Shown one piece after another: positions 54,970 to 63,584 of a DNA stretch of 64,000 nucleotides (the stretch's first letter is position 1; every line of letters begins with the position of its first letter). This stretch comes from Pseudomonas sp. Irchel 3E13 (GTDB taxonomy: Bacteria > Pseudomonadota > Gammaproteobacteria > Pseudomonadales > Pseudomonadaceae). The notes beneath the pieces are model-generated. The model was not told the origin of the DNA, searched no databases, and saw nothing but the letters and a program-made list of their open reading frames with translations. The stretch spans positions 248,001 through 312,000 of the forward strand of contig NZ_FYDX01000002.1 in assembly GCF_900187455.1 (NCBI RefSeq), in the 5' to 3' direction. Made by a program: the position numbers and the translations under genes.

Positions 54970-57597
54970 TCAACCGGTGTTGCGCAAACCGGCCGCGATG
55001 CCCGCCACTGTCACCAGCAGGGCCTGCTCCAACGGGCTGTCCAGAGCGGCTTCGCGCTCCCGCGAGCGCGCCAGCAGTTCGGCCTGGAGCAGGTGCAGCG
55101 GATCGAGGTAGGTATTGCGCAGACGGATGAACTCCAGGGTCGCCGGGCTGTGCGCCAGTAGCACCGGCTGGCCGGTCAGCCCCAGTACTACCTGGCACGC
55201 CTGCGACAATAGGTCGCGCAAATGTGCACCTAAAGGTCGCAGTTCCGGTTGCACCAGACGTTCGTCGTAGGAGCGGGCGATATCGGCGTCGGCCTTGGCC
55301 AGGACCATCTCCAGCATATCGATGCGCGTGCGGAAGAATGGCCACTCCTCGCGCATCTGCTGCAACAACGGCCCTTGGCCACGCGCCAGGGCATTGTTCA
55401 GCGCCGCTTCCCAGCCAAGCCAGGCGGGGAGCATCAGGCGGGTCTGGGTCCAGCCGAAGATCCACGGAATCGCCCGCAGGCTTTCGATTCCCCCGGCACG
55501 GCGCTTGGCCGGGCGACTGCCCAGCGGCAGGCGACCGAGTTCCTGCTCCGGGGTGGACTGGCGGAAGTACTCGACGAAATCGGGGTTTTCTCGCACGACG
55601 CCGCGGTAAGTCTTGACCCCATCGGCGGCCAGTTGGTCCATCACCTCGCGCCACGCCGGCAGCGGCGGCGGCGGTGGCAGCAAGGTGGCTTCAAGCACTG
55701 CGGCCAGATAGAGGTTGAGGTTCTGTTCAGCGATGTCCGGCAGGCCGAACTTGAAGCGGATCATCTCGCCTTGCTCGGTGGTGCGGAAACGCCCGGCCAC
55801 CGACCCCGGCGGCTGCGACAGGATCGCCGCATGCGCCGGACCGCCGCCACGGCCAACGGTGCCACCACGGCCGTGGAACAACAGCAATTCCACTTCCTGC
55901 TCGCGGCAGATTCGCACCAGGGTTTCCTGGGCCCGGTACTGCGCCCAGGCCGCCGCCGTGGTGCCGGCATCCTTGGCCGAATCGGAGTAGCCGATCATCA
56001 CTTCCTGCGGACCATGCAATCCGGCGCGGTAGCCAGGCAGACCGAGCAGGCACTCCATCACCGGACCGGCGTTGTCCAGGTCGGCGAGGGTTTCAAACAG
56101 CGGCACCACGCGCATCGGCCGTAGCAGGCCGGCCTCCTTGAGCAACAACTGCACCGCCAACACATCGGAGGCGGCGCCGGCCATGGAGATGACGTAGGAA
56201 CCCAGCGAAGCCGCCGGCGCGTTGGCAATCTCGCGGCAGGTGGCGAGCACCTCGGCGGTGTCCGCCTGCGGCTTGAAGTGCGCCGGCAGCAACGGCCGGC
56301 GACTGCTCAGTTCGCGCTGGAGGAAGTCAATGCGCGCCTCTTCGTTCCAGTCGGCGTAGCGACCGAGGCCCAAGTAGTCGGTGATCTCGCTCAGCGCGGC
56401 GGCGTGGCGGCTGGAGTCCTGGCGCACATCGAGGCGCACCAGGAACAGGCCGAAGGTGACCGCACGGCGCAGGCAATCCAGCAGCGGACCATCGGCGATC
56501 ACGCCCATGCCGCATTCGTGCAGCGACTCGAAACACAGGTGCAGCGGCTCGAACAGCTCGCGGTTGTCCTGCAACACCAAGGGCCCCGGAATCTGCGGCG
56601 CGCTCAGTGCCGACTGGGCCCACGCCCGGGTTTCCCGCAGGCGCTCGCGCAGTGGCTTGAGCACCGCGCGGTACGGCTCGGCGCATTCGCCGACCTTGGC
56701 CCGCAGCGCCGGGCTGGCCTGTTGCATCGACAGTTCGGCGGCCAGCGAGTGGATGTCGCGCAGGAACAGGTCCGCCGCCATCCAGCGCGCCAGCAGCAAG
56801 ACTTCGCGGGTCACGGCGGCAGTGACATTGGGGTTGCCATCACGGTCGCCGCCCATCCACGAAGCGAAGCGGATCGGCGCCGCTTCCAGTGGCAAGCGCA
56901 GCCCGGTGGCGTCGTGCAGGGCCTTGTCGGCCTTGCGCATATGACTGGGGATGGCGTGCCAGAGGGAGTGTTCGATCACCGCGAAGCCCCACTTGGCCTC
57001 GTCCACCGGGGTTGGCCGGGTGCGGCGAATTTCCTCGGTGTGCCAGGCTTCGGCGATCAGTCGTTGCAGGCGCTCACGCACCTGCTCACGCTCGGCGGCG
57101 GTCAGGTCGCGGTGGTCCTGGGCTGCCAGTTGCGCGGCGATGGCGTCGTATTTCTGAATCAGGGTACGACGGGCCACTTCGGTGGGGTGGGCGGTCAATA
57201 CCAGCTCGATATTGAGCTTGCCGAGCTGACGGGCCAGGGCATCGTCGCTGTGACCCGCAGCCTTGAGCCGGGCCAGCAGTTCGGGCAGCACCGTCGCCTC
57301 GAAGGGCTCGGGCTGGTCTTCGTCGCGCCGGCGAATCAGTTGGTACTGCTCGGCGATGTTGGCGAGGTTGAGGAACTGATTGAAGGCCCGGGCAACGGGC
57401 AACAACTCGTCATCCGCCAGATCCGCGAGGGTCGAGCTCAATTGCTCCTCACCGCCACTGCGATCGGCCTTGGCACTGTGGCGGATCGCCTCGATCTTCT
57501 GCAGGAAGGCCTCGCCGTGCTGTTCGCGCACGGTGTCCCCCAGCAATTCGCCCAACAGATGAACATCTTCACGCAAGCGCACATCGATATCGGTCAT
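54970..57597 (-). CDS. ppc: Phosphoenolpyruvate carboxylase
   Basis: The 875-residue cytoplasmic enzyme carboxylates PEP to oxaloacetate, replenishing the TCA cycle. The catalytic His motif [14 protein letters not shown] (near 135), the core [27 protein letters not shown] and the terminal RNTG are all intact. The start [11 protein letters not shown] was chosen over an in-frame start five codons upstream because it matches the family. It is divergent from the small gene at 57728. Confidence 0.97.
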   Translation of the reverse strand: MTDIDVRLREDVHLLGELLGDTVREQHGEAFLQKIEAIRHSAKADRSGGEEQLSSTLADLADDELLPVARAFNQFLNLANIAEQYQLIRRRDEDQPEPFEATVLPELLARLKAAGHSDDALARQLGKLNIELVLTAHPTEVARRTLIQKYDAIAAQLAAQDHRDLTAAEREQVRERLQRLIAEAWHTEEIRRTRPTPVDEAKWGFAVIEHSLWHAIPSHMRKADKALHDATGLRLPLEAAPIRFASWMGGDRDGNPNVTAAVTREVLLLARWMAADLFLRDIHSLAAELSMQQASPALRAKVGECAEPYRAVLKPLRERLRETRAWAQSALSAPQIPGPLVLQDNRELFEPLHLCFESLHECGMGVIADGPLLDCLRRAVTFGLFLVRLDVRQDSSRHAAALSEITDYLGLGRYADWNEEARIDFLQRELSSRRPLLPAHFKPQADTAEVLATCREIANAPAASLGSYVISMAGAASDVLAVQLLLKEAGLLRPMRVVPLFETLADLDNAGPVMECLLGLPGYRAGLHGPQEVMIGYSDSAKDAGTTAAAWAQYRAQETLVRICREQEVELLLFHGRGGTVGRGGGPAHAAILSQPPGSVAGRFRTTEQGEMIRFKFGLPDIAEQNLNLYLAAVLEATLLPPPPPLPAWREVMDQLAADGVKTYRGVVRENPDFVEYFRQSTPEQELGRLPLGSRPAKRRAGGIESLRAIPWIFGWTQTRLMLPAWLGWEAALNNALARGQGPLLQQMREEWPFFRTRIDMLEMVLAKADADIARSYDERLVQPELRPLGAHLRDLLSQACQVVLGLTGQPVLLAHSPATLEFIRLRNTYLDPLHLLQAELLARSREREAALDSPLEQALLVTVAGIAAGLRNTG

Positions 57598-57727
57598 CAA
57601 CCTTCTCCACACCTGGAAAAACCGCGTTGCCAGCAGAGTGCCCCAGTACCGGTCGTGCTTTCAAGGCGCAGCCTTCGGCCAAGTGGCTACGCTTTAACCA
57701 GGCCCATTGGCTTACACAGACGACATC

Positions 57728-58072
57728 ATGAAAATTCGCGAACTCGCCCAGTACTGGGAACAGAACGCAAAAGGACGCCTGAGCCCCACTGGTCACACGC
57801 TGTATCTGGACGTCGAGGCCGCGGCGCGGCTGGCGGCGCTGGCCGAGATGTACCCCAAGCGCCGCCCCGAGGAACTGCTCGGCGAACTGCTCGGTGCCGC
57901 CCTGGAAGAGCTGGAAGCGAGCTTCCCCTACATTCAGGGAAAGCAGGTGATCGCCACCGATGAGGAAGGTGATCCGCTGTATGAAGACGTCGGTGCCACG
58001 CCGCGCTTTCTTGCACTGTCGCGTCGGCATCTGCGGACGCTGAGCAGTGGCGAGGACACCTCGAAGCACTGA
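57728..58072 (+). CDS. Conserved hypothetical protein, 114 residues
   Basis: Function unknown. The product starts MKIRELAQYWEQNAKGRLSP, with a repeated-helix-like middle (AAARLAALAEMYPKRRPEEL LGELL) and a possible beta segment QGKQVIATDEEGDPLYEDVG. No signal peptide or membrane helix is seen. The ATG at 57728 was chosen over an in-frame TTG seven codons upstream. It is divergent from ppc, an arrangement conserved in Pseudomonas as I recall. Confidence 0.8.
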   Translation: MKIRELAQYWEQNAKGRLSPTGHTLYLDVEAAARLAALAEMYPKRRPEELLGELLGAALEELEASFPYIQGKQVIATDEEGDPLYEDVGATPRFLALSRRHLRTLSSGEDTSKH

Positions 58073-58102
58073 TTGCCAGCCTTCTTTCCTGCACCTTTGT
58101 GC

Positions 58103-58126
58103 CGCCTCGCGCCTGCACGCGAGGCG
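58103..58126 (+). terminator. Hairpin after the 57728 gene
   Basis: CGCCTCGCG / CGCGAGGCG, a perfect 9-bp stem with a 6-nt loop (CCTGCA), lies 30 bp past the stop. No U-run follows, so the assignment as a terminator is tentative. Confidence 0.45.
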
Positions 58127-58237
58127 ACGCACATGGCTTCCAAATCCCCGGAATACCCCGCCACACCGGCAAAGTTCCCGCGAAACCCCACTGACCGATT
58201 AGTCAGAAAAAATCGGCTAACAAGCGGTACTTTTTCT

Positions 58238-58265
58238 GAACTTTTGAAAAAACGGCCCAGTCACA
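58238..58265 (+). promoter_or_regulatory. Probable AlgU (sigma-22) promoter for the lipoprotein pair
   Basis: A perfect AlgU -35 hexamer, GAACTT, is followed after 17 bp by TCACA, a partial match to the TCTGA -10. It is 112 bp upstream of the 58377 gene. In P. aeruginosa the orthologous lptF gene is AlgU-dependent. The gap 58073-58376 holds this promoter, a dyad (CTGAC / GTCAG, about 58191-58205) and a leader hairpin, and no gene. Confidence 0.6.
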
Positions 58266-58290
58266 GCCCATAGCCACTACGGCAAAAAAC

Positions 58291-58325
58291 CCTTCACTGC
58301 GAGCTCCGTCAGCTCTGGGTGAAGG
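58291..58325 (+). promoter_or_regulatory. Leader hairpin upstream of the DUF4398 lipoprotein gene
   Basis: Two stems nest: CCTTCAC / GTGAAGG (7 bp) outside and GAGCT / AGCTC (5 bp) inside with a 5-nt loop. The hairpin lies in the predicted leader, about 50 nt before the start codon. It may stabilise the mRNA of an abundant lipoprotein, or be the end of an upstream transcript. Confidence 0.45.
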
Positions 58326-58376
58326 AGCCAAGTCGATGGACTGTTACGGAACTCGTCGTTCATCAGGAGTGATCCA

Positions 58377-58802
58377 ATGGAGTTGACCACCATGAAGACC
58401 CGCATCGAGAAAACCCCGTTCCAACTGCGCGGGATCAAGCTGGCCGCGCTGGCCCTGGGCAGTAGCCTGGTATTGGCCGGTTGTGCTGGCAAGCCACCCA
58501 CCGAGCAGTACGCCGTGACCCAGTCGGCGGTCAATTCCGCCGTCAGCGCCGGTGGTACCGAGTACGCCGCCGTGGAAATGAAGGCCGCCCAGGACAAGTT
58601 CAAGCAAGCCGAAATCGCCATGCACGACAAGAAGTATGACGAAGCGAAGCTGCTGGCCGAACAGGCGGAATGGGATGCCCGCGTCGCAGAGCGCAAGGCC
58701 CAGGCCATGAAAGCCCAGAAAGCCCTGCAGGACTCCCGTCAGGGCGTTCAGGAACTGCGCGAAGAAGGTATGCGCGCCGCCGAGCCCACCCAGCCGCAGT
58801 AA
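58377..58802 (+). CDS. DUF4398 lipoprotein
   Basis: The 141-residue protein has a lipoprotein signal (lipobox LAGC, near residue 36, Ala at +2) followed by an alpha-helical DUF4398 domain rich in Ala, Glu and Lys (YAAVEMKAAQDKFKQAEIAM). It ends PTQPQ. AGGAG lies 7 nt before the ATG. It is upstream of the OmpA-family gene in a two-gene unit that mirrors PA3691-PA3692. It may support envelope integrity by forming coiled coils, which is an inference. Confidence 0.88.
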   Translation: MELTTMKTRIEKTPFQLRGIKLAALALGSSLVLAGCAGKPPTEQYAVTQSAVNSAVSAGGTEYAAVEMKAAQDKFKQAEIAMHDKKYDEAKLLAEQAEWDARVAERKAQAMKAQKALQDSRQGVQELREEGMRAAEPTQPQ

Positions 58803-58849
58803 GCGCGCCATTGCCCCGTGCACTTCGAATTGATTAAAGGATGAACACT

Positions 58850-59638
58850 ATGCGTAACCACGTGATGATCCCCGCCCTCCTGGCCCTGAGCATCGGCCTG
58901 GTCGCCTGCGCCCACCAGCCGAACCCGAATCTGGAGTCAGCCCGCACCAACTTCTCCGCGCTGCAGAGCGATCCGCAGTCGAGCAAGGTCGCAGCCCTTG
59001 AAACCAAGGACGCCCAGGACTGGCTGAACAAGGCCGACAAGGCCTACATGGACAAGGAAGACAACAAGAAGGTCGACCAGCTCGCCTACCTGACCAACCA
59101 GCGCGTCGAAGTGGCCAAGCAGACCATCGCCCTGCGCACTGCCGAGGCCAACCTGAAAAACGCCGCCGCCCAGCGCGCCCAGGCCCGCCTGGATGCCCGT
59201 GACGCGCAAATCAAGAAGTTGCAGGAAAGTCTCAACGCCAAGCAGACCGAACGCGGCACCCTGGTGACCTTCGGCGACGTGCTGTTCGACTACAACAAGG
59301 CCGAGCTGAAAAGCAGCGCCTTCCCGAACATCACCAAGCTGGCGCAGTTCCTCCAGGAAAACCCTGACCGCAAGGTGATCGTCGAGGGCTACACCGACAG
59401 CACCGGTAGCGCCAACTACAACCAGGGCCTGTCCGAGCGTCGCGCCAACTCCGTGCGCATGGCGCTGGTCCGTGCCGGTGTCGACCCGGCCCGTATCGTT
59501 GCCCAGGGCTATGGCAAGGAATACCCGGTTGCCGACAACAGCAGCAACTCGGGCCGTGCGCAAAACCGTCGCGTGGAAGTGACCATCTCCAACGACAACC
59601 AGCCAGTGGCACCGCGTAGCGTGAGCAGCGCGCAATAA
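58850..59638 (+). CDS. OmpA-family lipoprotein (LptF-like)
   Basis: The 262-residue protein has a lipobox (GLVAC, near residue 20), a DUF4398-like helical region and a C-terminal OmpA peptidoglycan-binding domain. The latter has VEGYTDSTGSANYNQGLSER, RANSVRMALVRAGVDPARIV and GRAQNRRVEVTI. It resembles lipotoxin LptF (PA3692) of P. aeruginosa. The ATG at 58850 was chosen over 58841 because AAGGA then has normal spacing. It probably tethers the outer membrane to the wall. Confidence 0.88.
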   Translation: MRNHVMIPALLALSIGLVACAHQPNPNLESARTNFSALQSDPQSSKVAALETKDAQDWLNKADKAYMDKEDNKKVDQLAYLTNQRVEVAKQTIALRTAEANLKNAAAQRAQARLDARDAQIKKLQESLNAKQTERGTLVTFGDVLFDYNKAELKSSAFPNITKLAQFLQENPDRKVIVEGYTDSTGSANYNQGLSERRANSVRMALVRAGVDPARIVAQGYGKEYPVADNSSNSGRAQNRRVEVTISNDNQPVAPRSVSSAQ

Positions 59639-59654
59639 GCGTCAGGCTGAAATG

Positions 59655-59685
59655 AAAAATCCCGCCAGATTGGCGGGATTTTTTT
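59655..59685 (+). terminator. Rho-independent terminator after the lptF-like gene
   Basis: AAAAATCCCGCCA and TGGCGGGATTTTT enclose a 3-nt loop and end in a run of seven T. This is the clearest classical terminator in the window. It closes the lipoprotein operon. Confidence 0.95.
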
Positions 59686-59852
59686 GCTCTGCCACATTAA
59701 AAACACCACTTAAAGCACCTTTAAAAGCACCACAAAAAGAACTACCATCGCGTTACTTCGCTTCCGGCAAAGCCGCTGGTGTTCGATATCAGCCATGGCC
59801 TACCTGAAACGAGGCACCTCCCGACAGCGCACCCCCATCAGGAAATGTTGCC

Positions 59853-60134
59853 ATGGCAATGACATTCGCGGTCCTGGCTGATGTAGCCGCATCGGTCACC
59901 GACCTTAAAAAAGACCCCATGGGTACCCTGCGCGAAGCCAACGGCGAAACCGTTGTCATCCTCAACAGAAATGAGCCCGCGTTCTATGCGGTGCCGCCAG
60001 ATCGCTACGAAGCGATGATGGAACTGATTGATGATGCGCAACTGGCGGAGCTCGTCAGGCAACGGCGTGGGGAGCCTGCCGTCAGGGTAGATATCGATGA
60101 GCTCATCGCGGACGCCGAAGGATCCGGCAACTGA
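59853..60134 (+). CDS. Type II antitoxin, Phd/YefM or RelB family
   Basis: The 93-residue protein shows the antitoxin DNA-binding N-terminus (FAVLADVAASVTDLKKDPMG, then TLREANGETVVILNRNEPAF and YAVPPDRYEAMMELID), and a charged, probably disordered C-terminus that would wrap the toxin. AGGAA precedes the ATG. The 214-bp region upstream contains two AAAGCACC repeats (near 59714 and 59727), possible autoregulatory sites. Confidence 0.88.
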   Translation: MAMTFAVLADVAASVTDLKKDPMGTLREANGETVVILNRNEPAFYAVPPDRYEAMMELIDDAQLAELVRQRRGEPAVRVDIDELIADAEGSGN

Positions 60135-60420
60135 CTATTGGCTGGAGTTCAACCTGAAGGCCAGAAAGGAATTCGACCAACTGGACGCTTCGATCCGGCT
60201 GCAATTGGCGAAAAAACTGAAATCCCGCCTGGCCTGGCCTCGGGTCGAAGCCGACAAGCTCGCGGGAATGCCGGATTGCTACAAGATCAAGCTGCAAAGC
60301 ATCGGCTATCGGCTGGTTTATCAGGTCATCGAAGACCGGCTGGTCGTGTTGGTGATTGCCGTTGGCAAGCGAGAGAGAAACCAGGTCTACGGGGCTGCGG
60401 CAGCTCGCATCACCCATTGA
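60097..60420 (+). CDS. RelE/ParE-family toxin
   Basis: The 107-residue RelE-fold toxin has EFNLKARKEFDQLDASIRLQ, RVEADKLAGMPDCYKIKLQS, IGYRLVYQV and AVGKRERNQVYGAA. RelE-type toxins usually cleave ribosome-bound mRNA. The only in-frame ATG (60097) lies 38 bp inside the antitoxin gene and adds about 12 residues before the family's usual start (near TDYWLEF). No ATG, GTG or TTG is seen at the usual place. Long overlap or loss of the original start are both possible. Confidence 0.85.
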   Translation: MSSSRTPKDPATDYWLEFNLKARKEFDQLDASIRLQLAKKLKSRLAWPRVEADKLAGMPDCYKIKLQSIGYRLVYQVIEDRLVVLVIAVGKRERNQVYGAAAARITH

Positions 60421-60427
60421 CGGTATG

Positions 60428-60493
60428 AAAGCCATCGCCGGCAAGCCGGATTCCACAGCGCTTGTGGAGCCGGCAGCCCGCAATGGCTTTTTT
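60428..60493. terminator. REP-containing terminator between relE and the 60498 gene
   Basis: Outer arms AAAGCCAT / ATGGCTTT flank a REP-like core: CGCCGGCAAGCCGGATTCCA, then a GCGC centre and TTGTGGAGCCGGC. A run of six T follows on the plus strand. It lies between the convergent toxin and small membrane protein genes. Confidence 0.75.
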
Positions 60494-60497
60494 GCAA

Positions 60498-60824
60498 TCA
60501 CTCCGTCTGCTGCGGCGTCTCCTGCCCCATGCAGCGCACCGCCTGCTTCTTGTTGTCCACCAGCACGCCGGTCAGGCCTTTCTGCTGCATGTCGAACAGC
60601 ACCAGCACGCCATCGATGCACTGCGCCATTTGCGGCGCGGGGGTCAGGGCGATTTTGTAGTCCTCGCCCGGCACCGTCTTGAGCATGGTGAATTCCGACA
60701 ACAGCAGGGCATCCTCCGGCTTGGCGAAATGCAGGTAGCCGTAGTACCACAGGGCGCACACGGTACCGACGATGCTGCAGACTCCGGTAATGATCAGGGG
60801 GACGGCGTTGCGTTCTTCACTCAT
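60498..60824 (-). CDS. Small single-span membrane protein, unknown
   Basis: The 108-residue protein has one N-terminal membrane helix (AVPLIITGVCSIVGTVCALW) and a hydrophilic domain with two Cys (MAQCIDGVLVLFDMQQKGLT and QAVRCMGQ), which would be periplasmic if the anchor is N-in. I do not recognise a family. The ATG overlaps the stop of the hydrolase gene (ATGA). It is the last gene of the 60498-64000 operon. Confidence 0.8.
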   Translation of the reverse strand: MSEERNAVPLIITGVCSIVGTVCALWYYGYLHFAKPEDALLLSEFTMLKTVPGEDYKIALTPAPQMAQCIDGVLVLFDMQQKGLTGVLVDNKKQAVRCMGQETPQQTE

Positions 60825-61744
60825 TGCGACTTCTCGTCAGGATAATTGGGGACTTCGGCCAGGCGACGCAGGCCGTTGAAATGTTCGGGATCGTCCAGGA
60901 AACGCAGCATCACCTGGCGCCAGGTCGGGTCGGCGAAGGTCTGCACATGGGCACCGCGTACCAACTGCAATACCCGCGGCGGCGGCGCGGCCTGGTACAG
61001 GCGGATGCCGTTGTCCATGGGCACCAGGTTGTCATCGATGCTGTGGAAGAACAGTTTCGGCGGGGTTTTCAGCAGGCCGATGGAACGGATGGCGCTGTCG
61101 CCATCAGGCACCATCCATGACAGCGGCACCTGCAGCGGCCAGGTCATCCACGATGTACTCAAGGCAAAACGCCCAACCGCGCGATAGCTGGCGGGGACGC
61201 CATCGAATACCAGGGCCTTGAAGCGCTGCGCCTGTTCGGGATGCTGTGCCAGGTAGTGGATCGCCATGGCACCGCCGAGGCTTTGCCCCAGCAGCACCAG
61301 CGGTTTGTCCTGGACTTCCGGGGCCTTTTGCAGCCAGTCGAGAGCGGCGCCGATGTCCTGGTAGACCTCAGGCAGACCGGGTTTGCCTTCGGACAGGCCG
61401 TAGCCGCGGTAATCAATCATCAGTACCTGATAGCCCTGCTCCGGCAGCCAATAGCTACCGCCCAGGTGCCAGGCGAGGTTGCCGCCGTTGCCGTGCAGGT
61501 GCAGCACGGTGCCTTTGACCGCCACGCCTTCCTTGGCCGGCAGCCACCAGCCGTGCAAGCGGGTGCCGTCGGCGGCGGTCAGGCTGACGTCGCGCCAGGC
61601 CAGCTTGGCCTTTTCAGGGGTGAACGGCTGGCCGGGCTCTGGATAGAACAGCAGCGAGCTGCACCCGGACAGGCCGAGCAGCATCAGGCACAGGGCGAAC
61701 AGCCCGCGCCAGCGCTCAGAGAATGTTCGAGTAGTCGGCTTCAA
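60821..61744 (-). CDS. Alpha/beta hydrolase lipoprotein
   Basis: The 307-residue protein has a lipobox (LLGLSGC, near residue 28, Ser at +2) and an alpha/beta hydrolase domain. Motifs are LHLHGNGGNLAWHLGG (oxyanion region), VLMIDYRGYGLSEG and the nucleophile elbow LLGQSLGGAMA. The usual acid and His follow in DDNLVPMDNG and RGAHVQTFADP. It probably starts at the TTG at 61744, within the last 29 bp of the upstream gene. Substrate unknown. Confidence 0.85.
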   Translation of the reverse strand: MKPTTRTFSERWRGLFALCLMLLGLSGCSSLLFYPEPGQPFTPEKAKLAWRDVSLTAADGTRLHGWWLPAKEGVAVKGTVLHLHGNGGNLAWHLGGSYWLPEQGYQVLMIDYRGYGLSEGKPGLPEVYQDIGAALDWLQKAPEVQDKPLVLLGQSLGGAMAIHYLAQHPEQAQRFKALVFDGVPASYRAVGRFALSTSWMTWPLQVPLSWMVPDGDSAIRSIGLLKTPPKLFFHSIDDNLVPMDNGIRLYQAAPPPRVLQLVRGAHVQTFADPTWRQVMLRFLDDPEHFNGLRRLAEVPNYPDEKSQ

Positions 61745-62993
61745 TCCGGTCCAGGCTCAGGTGGTTGAGGAAGTTGGAGAAACACATCCAGGCCGACAGC
61801 GCGTTGAGGTCGCGGAACTGCTCCGGCAGGTACTTGGGCGGTTCCACCAGGCCTTCGTCCACCAGTTGGCGCAGGGTCCGCATGTCTTCCAGGGTGGTCT
61901 TGCCGCAGAACAGCAGTGGTATCTGTTCAAGCTTGCCCTTGCGCACGGCCAACTGAATGTAGTTGTAAACCATGATGAAGCCCTTGAGGTAGGACAAGTC
62001 TTTGGTGAACGGCAGGCCATTGGGCACCGAGCCGCGGAACACCCGGCTGGCATTGCCGTAGCTTTCCGCCATCTCGAAACCCTGGGCACGGAAGAATTCG
62101 TAGACCTGCAGGAAATCGGCGCCCTCCTCGACCATGTGAATGGCGCGGGTGCGGTTGGTCAGCTTGCGCAGGCGGCTCGGGTAGGACGCGAAGGCGATGA
62201 CTTCCATGAGGATCGCCAGGCCTTCCTGGGTCACCGTCGACGAGGGCGGGCCCTTGGCCAGGAAGGTGCAGATTGGCTGGTTCAGGCCGTTGAGGGTGGT
62301 GCCGACGTGCACCAGGCCCTCATGGACCTCCAGCGCGCGGACGTCGCGGCTGTTGAACATGGCGTCGGCGCGGATCTTGATGTAGTCGGCCCCCGCCGCC
62401 GCGTCGGCGACGATGCCGTCCGACTCGAAGACGCGGATGGTGCCCTCGGCCTCGCCGAACACCTTGTTCAGGCGTTGCTGGAGGATTTGCACCGCTTCCT
62501 TGGCGCAGAGGTTCTTCGGTTCGTCCTTGAGGTCGCCCCGGCCGTCGATGTTGTTCAGGTAGTCCGAGAGCATCAGGCCGAGGTCGGCGAGAGTCGGGTC
62601 GCCGGCGTGGAAGGCGTCGGAGGCGGCGCCGTAGAGTTCCTGGGAGATCAGCCCGAAGTCTTCGGTGCCGCGTGCTTCGAGCATGCGCACCACCATGCGG
62701 TACTCCTTGCACATGCGCCGCATGATCTGCCCGACCGGGTTGAACTGACCCAGGCGGCGGGTGATGTCGCGCTCGATGTTCTGGAATTCCAGCTTCAGCG
62801 CGCCGGAGTCGAACGACAAGGGCCGGTTCTGGTAATAGGCGCGGTCCACCGCCGGTGGCTCCTTGCCCTTGGCCTTGAGAAAGCCCTGGCGGATACTGTC
62901 GTCCCACTTCACCGCATCGAGCACGCGAATCGGCGTCTGCGCCTGAACAATGCGATCAGACAGGGTCCGTATCGTCTGCTGGTACTCGTCCAC
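61716..62993 (-). CDS. QEGLA-motif (DUF1704) protein, probable zinc metalloprotease
   Basis: The 425-residue protein carries HEGLVH (residues 224-229), an HExxxH-type site, and TQEGLA (255-260), the motif that names this family of flavohemoglobin-expression-modulating proteins. DUF1704 also includes the eukaryotic tubulin carboxypeptidase MATCAP, whose catalytic site is HExxxH plus a Glu. The start is a GTG at 62993 with AGGAG 6 nt upstream. It overlaps the hydrolase gene by 29 bp and follows the lipoprotein gene by 19 bp. Confidence 0.88.
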   Translation of the reverse strand: MDEYQQTIRTLSDRIVQAQTPIRVLDAVKWDDSIRQGFLKAKGKEPPAVDRAYYQNRPLSFDSGALKLEFQNIERDITRRLGQFNPVGQIMRRMCKEYRMVVRMLEARGTEDFGLISQELYGAASDAFHAGDPTLADLGLMLSDYLNNIDGRGDLKDEPKNLCAKEAVQILQQRLNKVFGEAEGTIRVFESDGIVADAAAGADYIKIRADAMFNSRDVRALEVHEGLVHVGTTLNGLNQPICTFLAKGPPSSTVTQEGLAILMEVIAFASYPSRLRKLTNRTRAIHMVEEGADFLQVYEFFRAQGFEMAESYGNASRVFRGSVPNGLPFTKDLSYLKGFIMVYNYIQLAVRKGKLEQIPLLFCGKTTLEDMRTLRQLVDEGLVEPPKYLPEQFRDLNALSAWMCFSNFLNHLSLDRIEADYSNIL

Positions 62994-63012
62994 GCCCCAC
63001 TCCTCGTTTCAG

Positions 63013-63558
63013 TTATTTGCCGGCACGCTGGAAACGGGCCACTTCGACGAACAGGTCGGAGTTGGCCGGGTCATCCAGGTAGGCCAGGACGCGTGCCACC
63101 GGGCTGTCGATCAACACGCCGTCGCCGTTGTCTTCCGGCACTTCGATGGTGCGGCCGCTGAGTTCTTTCTTCTCCAGGGCCTGGTTGACCTGCTCGACAT
63201 CGAGGTTGTAGACCACCAGTTCCTTGTTATCGATCACTTCGAAGCCGCCGATCAGGAAATTCCCGCCCATGGCCTTGGGCACGCCCGCCGAGAGATACCA
63301 GCGGTTGCCATGGCGCGACACGGTGAACGCATATTCCTGACGCGGCTTGCTCTTGGCCGTGGCCACCGCCTTGTAGGCGTTGCCACCGGAGCGGCTGATC
63401 AGCAGGGTCAGGGGTTCGCCCCAGGCATCCTTGCTGGTCCACTTGCCCAACAGGGCCTTGGGTGCCGGCTCGTTGGCCGGGATCGGCTCGTTGAATGTCA
63501 CCAGACAGCCGTTCAACAGCAGGAAAGACAGGGCCAGCAGCACACGCCAGGCTTTCAT
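63013..63558 (-). CDS. Lipoprotein, unknown function
   Basis: The 181-residue lipoprotein has lipobox LLNGC with Leu at +2 (MKAWRVLLALSFLLLNGC). The body starts with a beta-rich domain (LLGKWTSKDAWGEPLTLLIS), with RHGNRWYLSAGVP and MGGNFLIGGFEVIDN later. I do not recognise a family. It sits between tetR and the QEGLA gene, and the four or five genes are closely spaced on the minus strand. Confidence 0.82.
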   Translation of the reverse strand: MKAWRVLLALSFLLLNGCLVTFNEPIPANEPAPKALLGKWTSKDAWGEPLTLLISRSGGNAYKAVATAKSKPRQEYAFTVSRHGNRWYLSAGVPKAMGGNFLIGGFEVIDNKELVVYNLDVEQVNQALEKKELSGRTIEVPEDNGDGVLIDSPVARVLAYLDDPANSDLFVEVARFQRAGK

Positions 63559-63584
63559 CGGGTTCTCCTTGAGGGGCTCGCGGC

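Noticed and set aside
56278..57963. 561-codon plus-strand frame over ppc
   Set aside because: It is an antisense frame that runs past the end of ppc into the next gene. No motif is recognisable.
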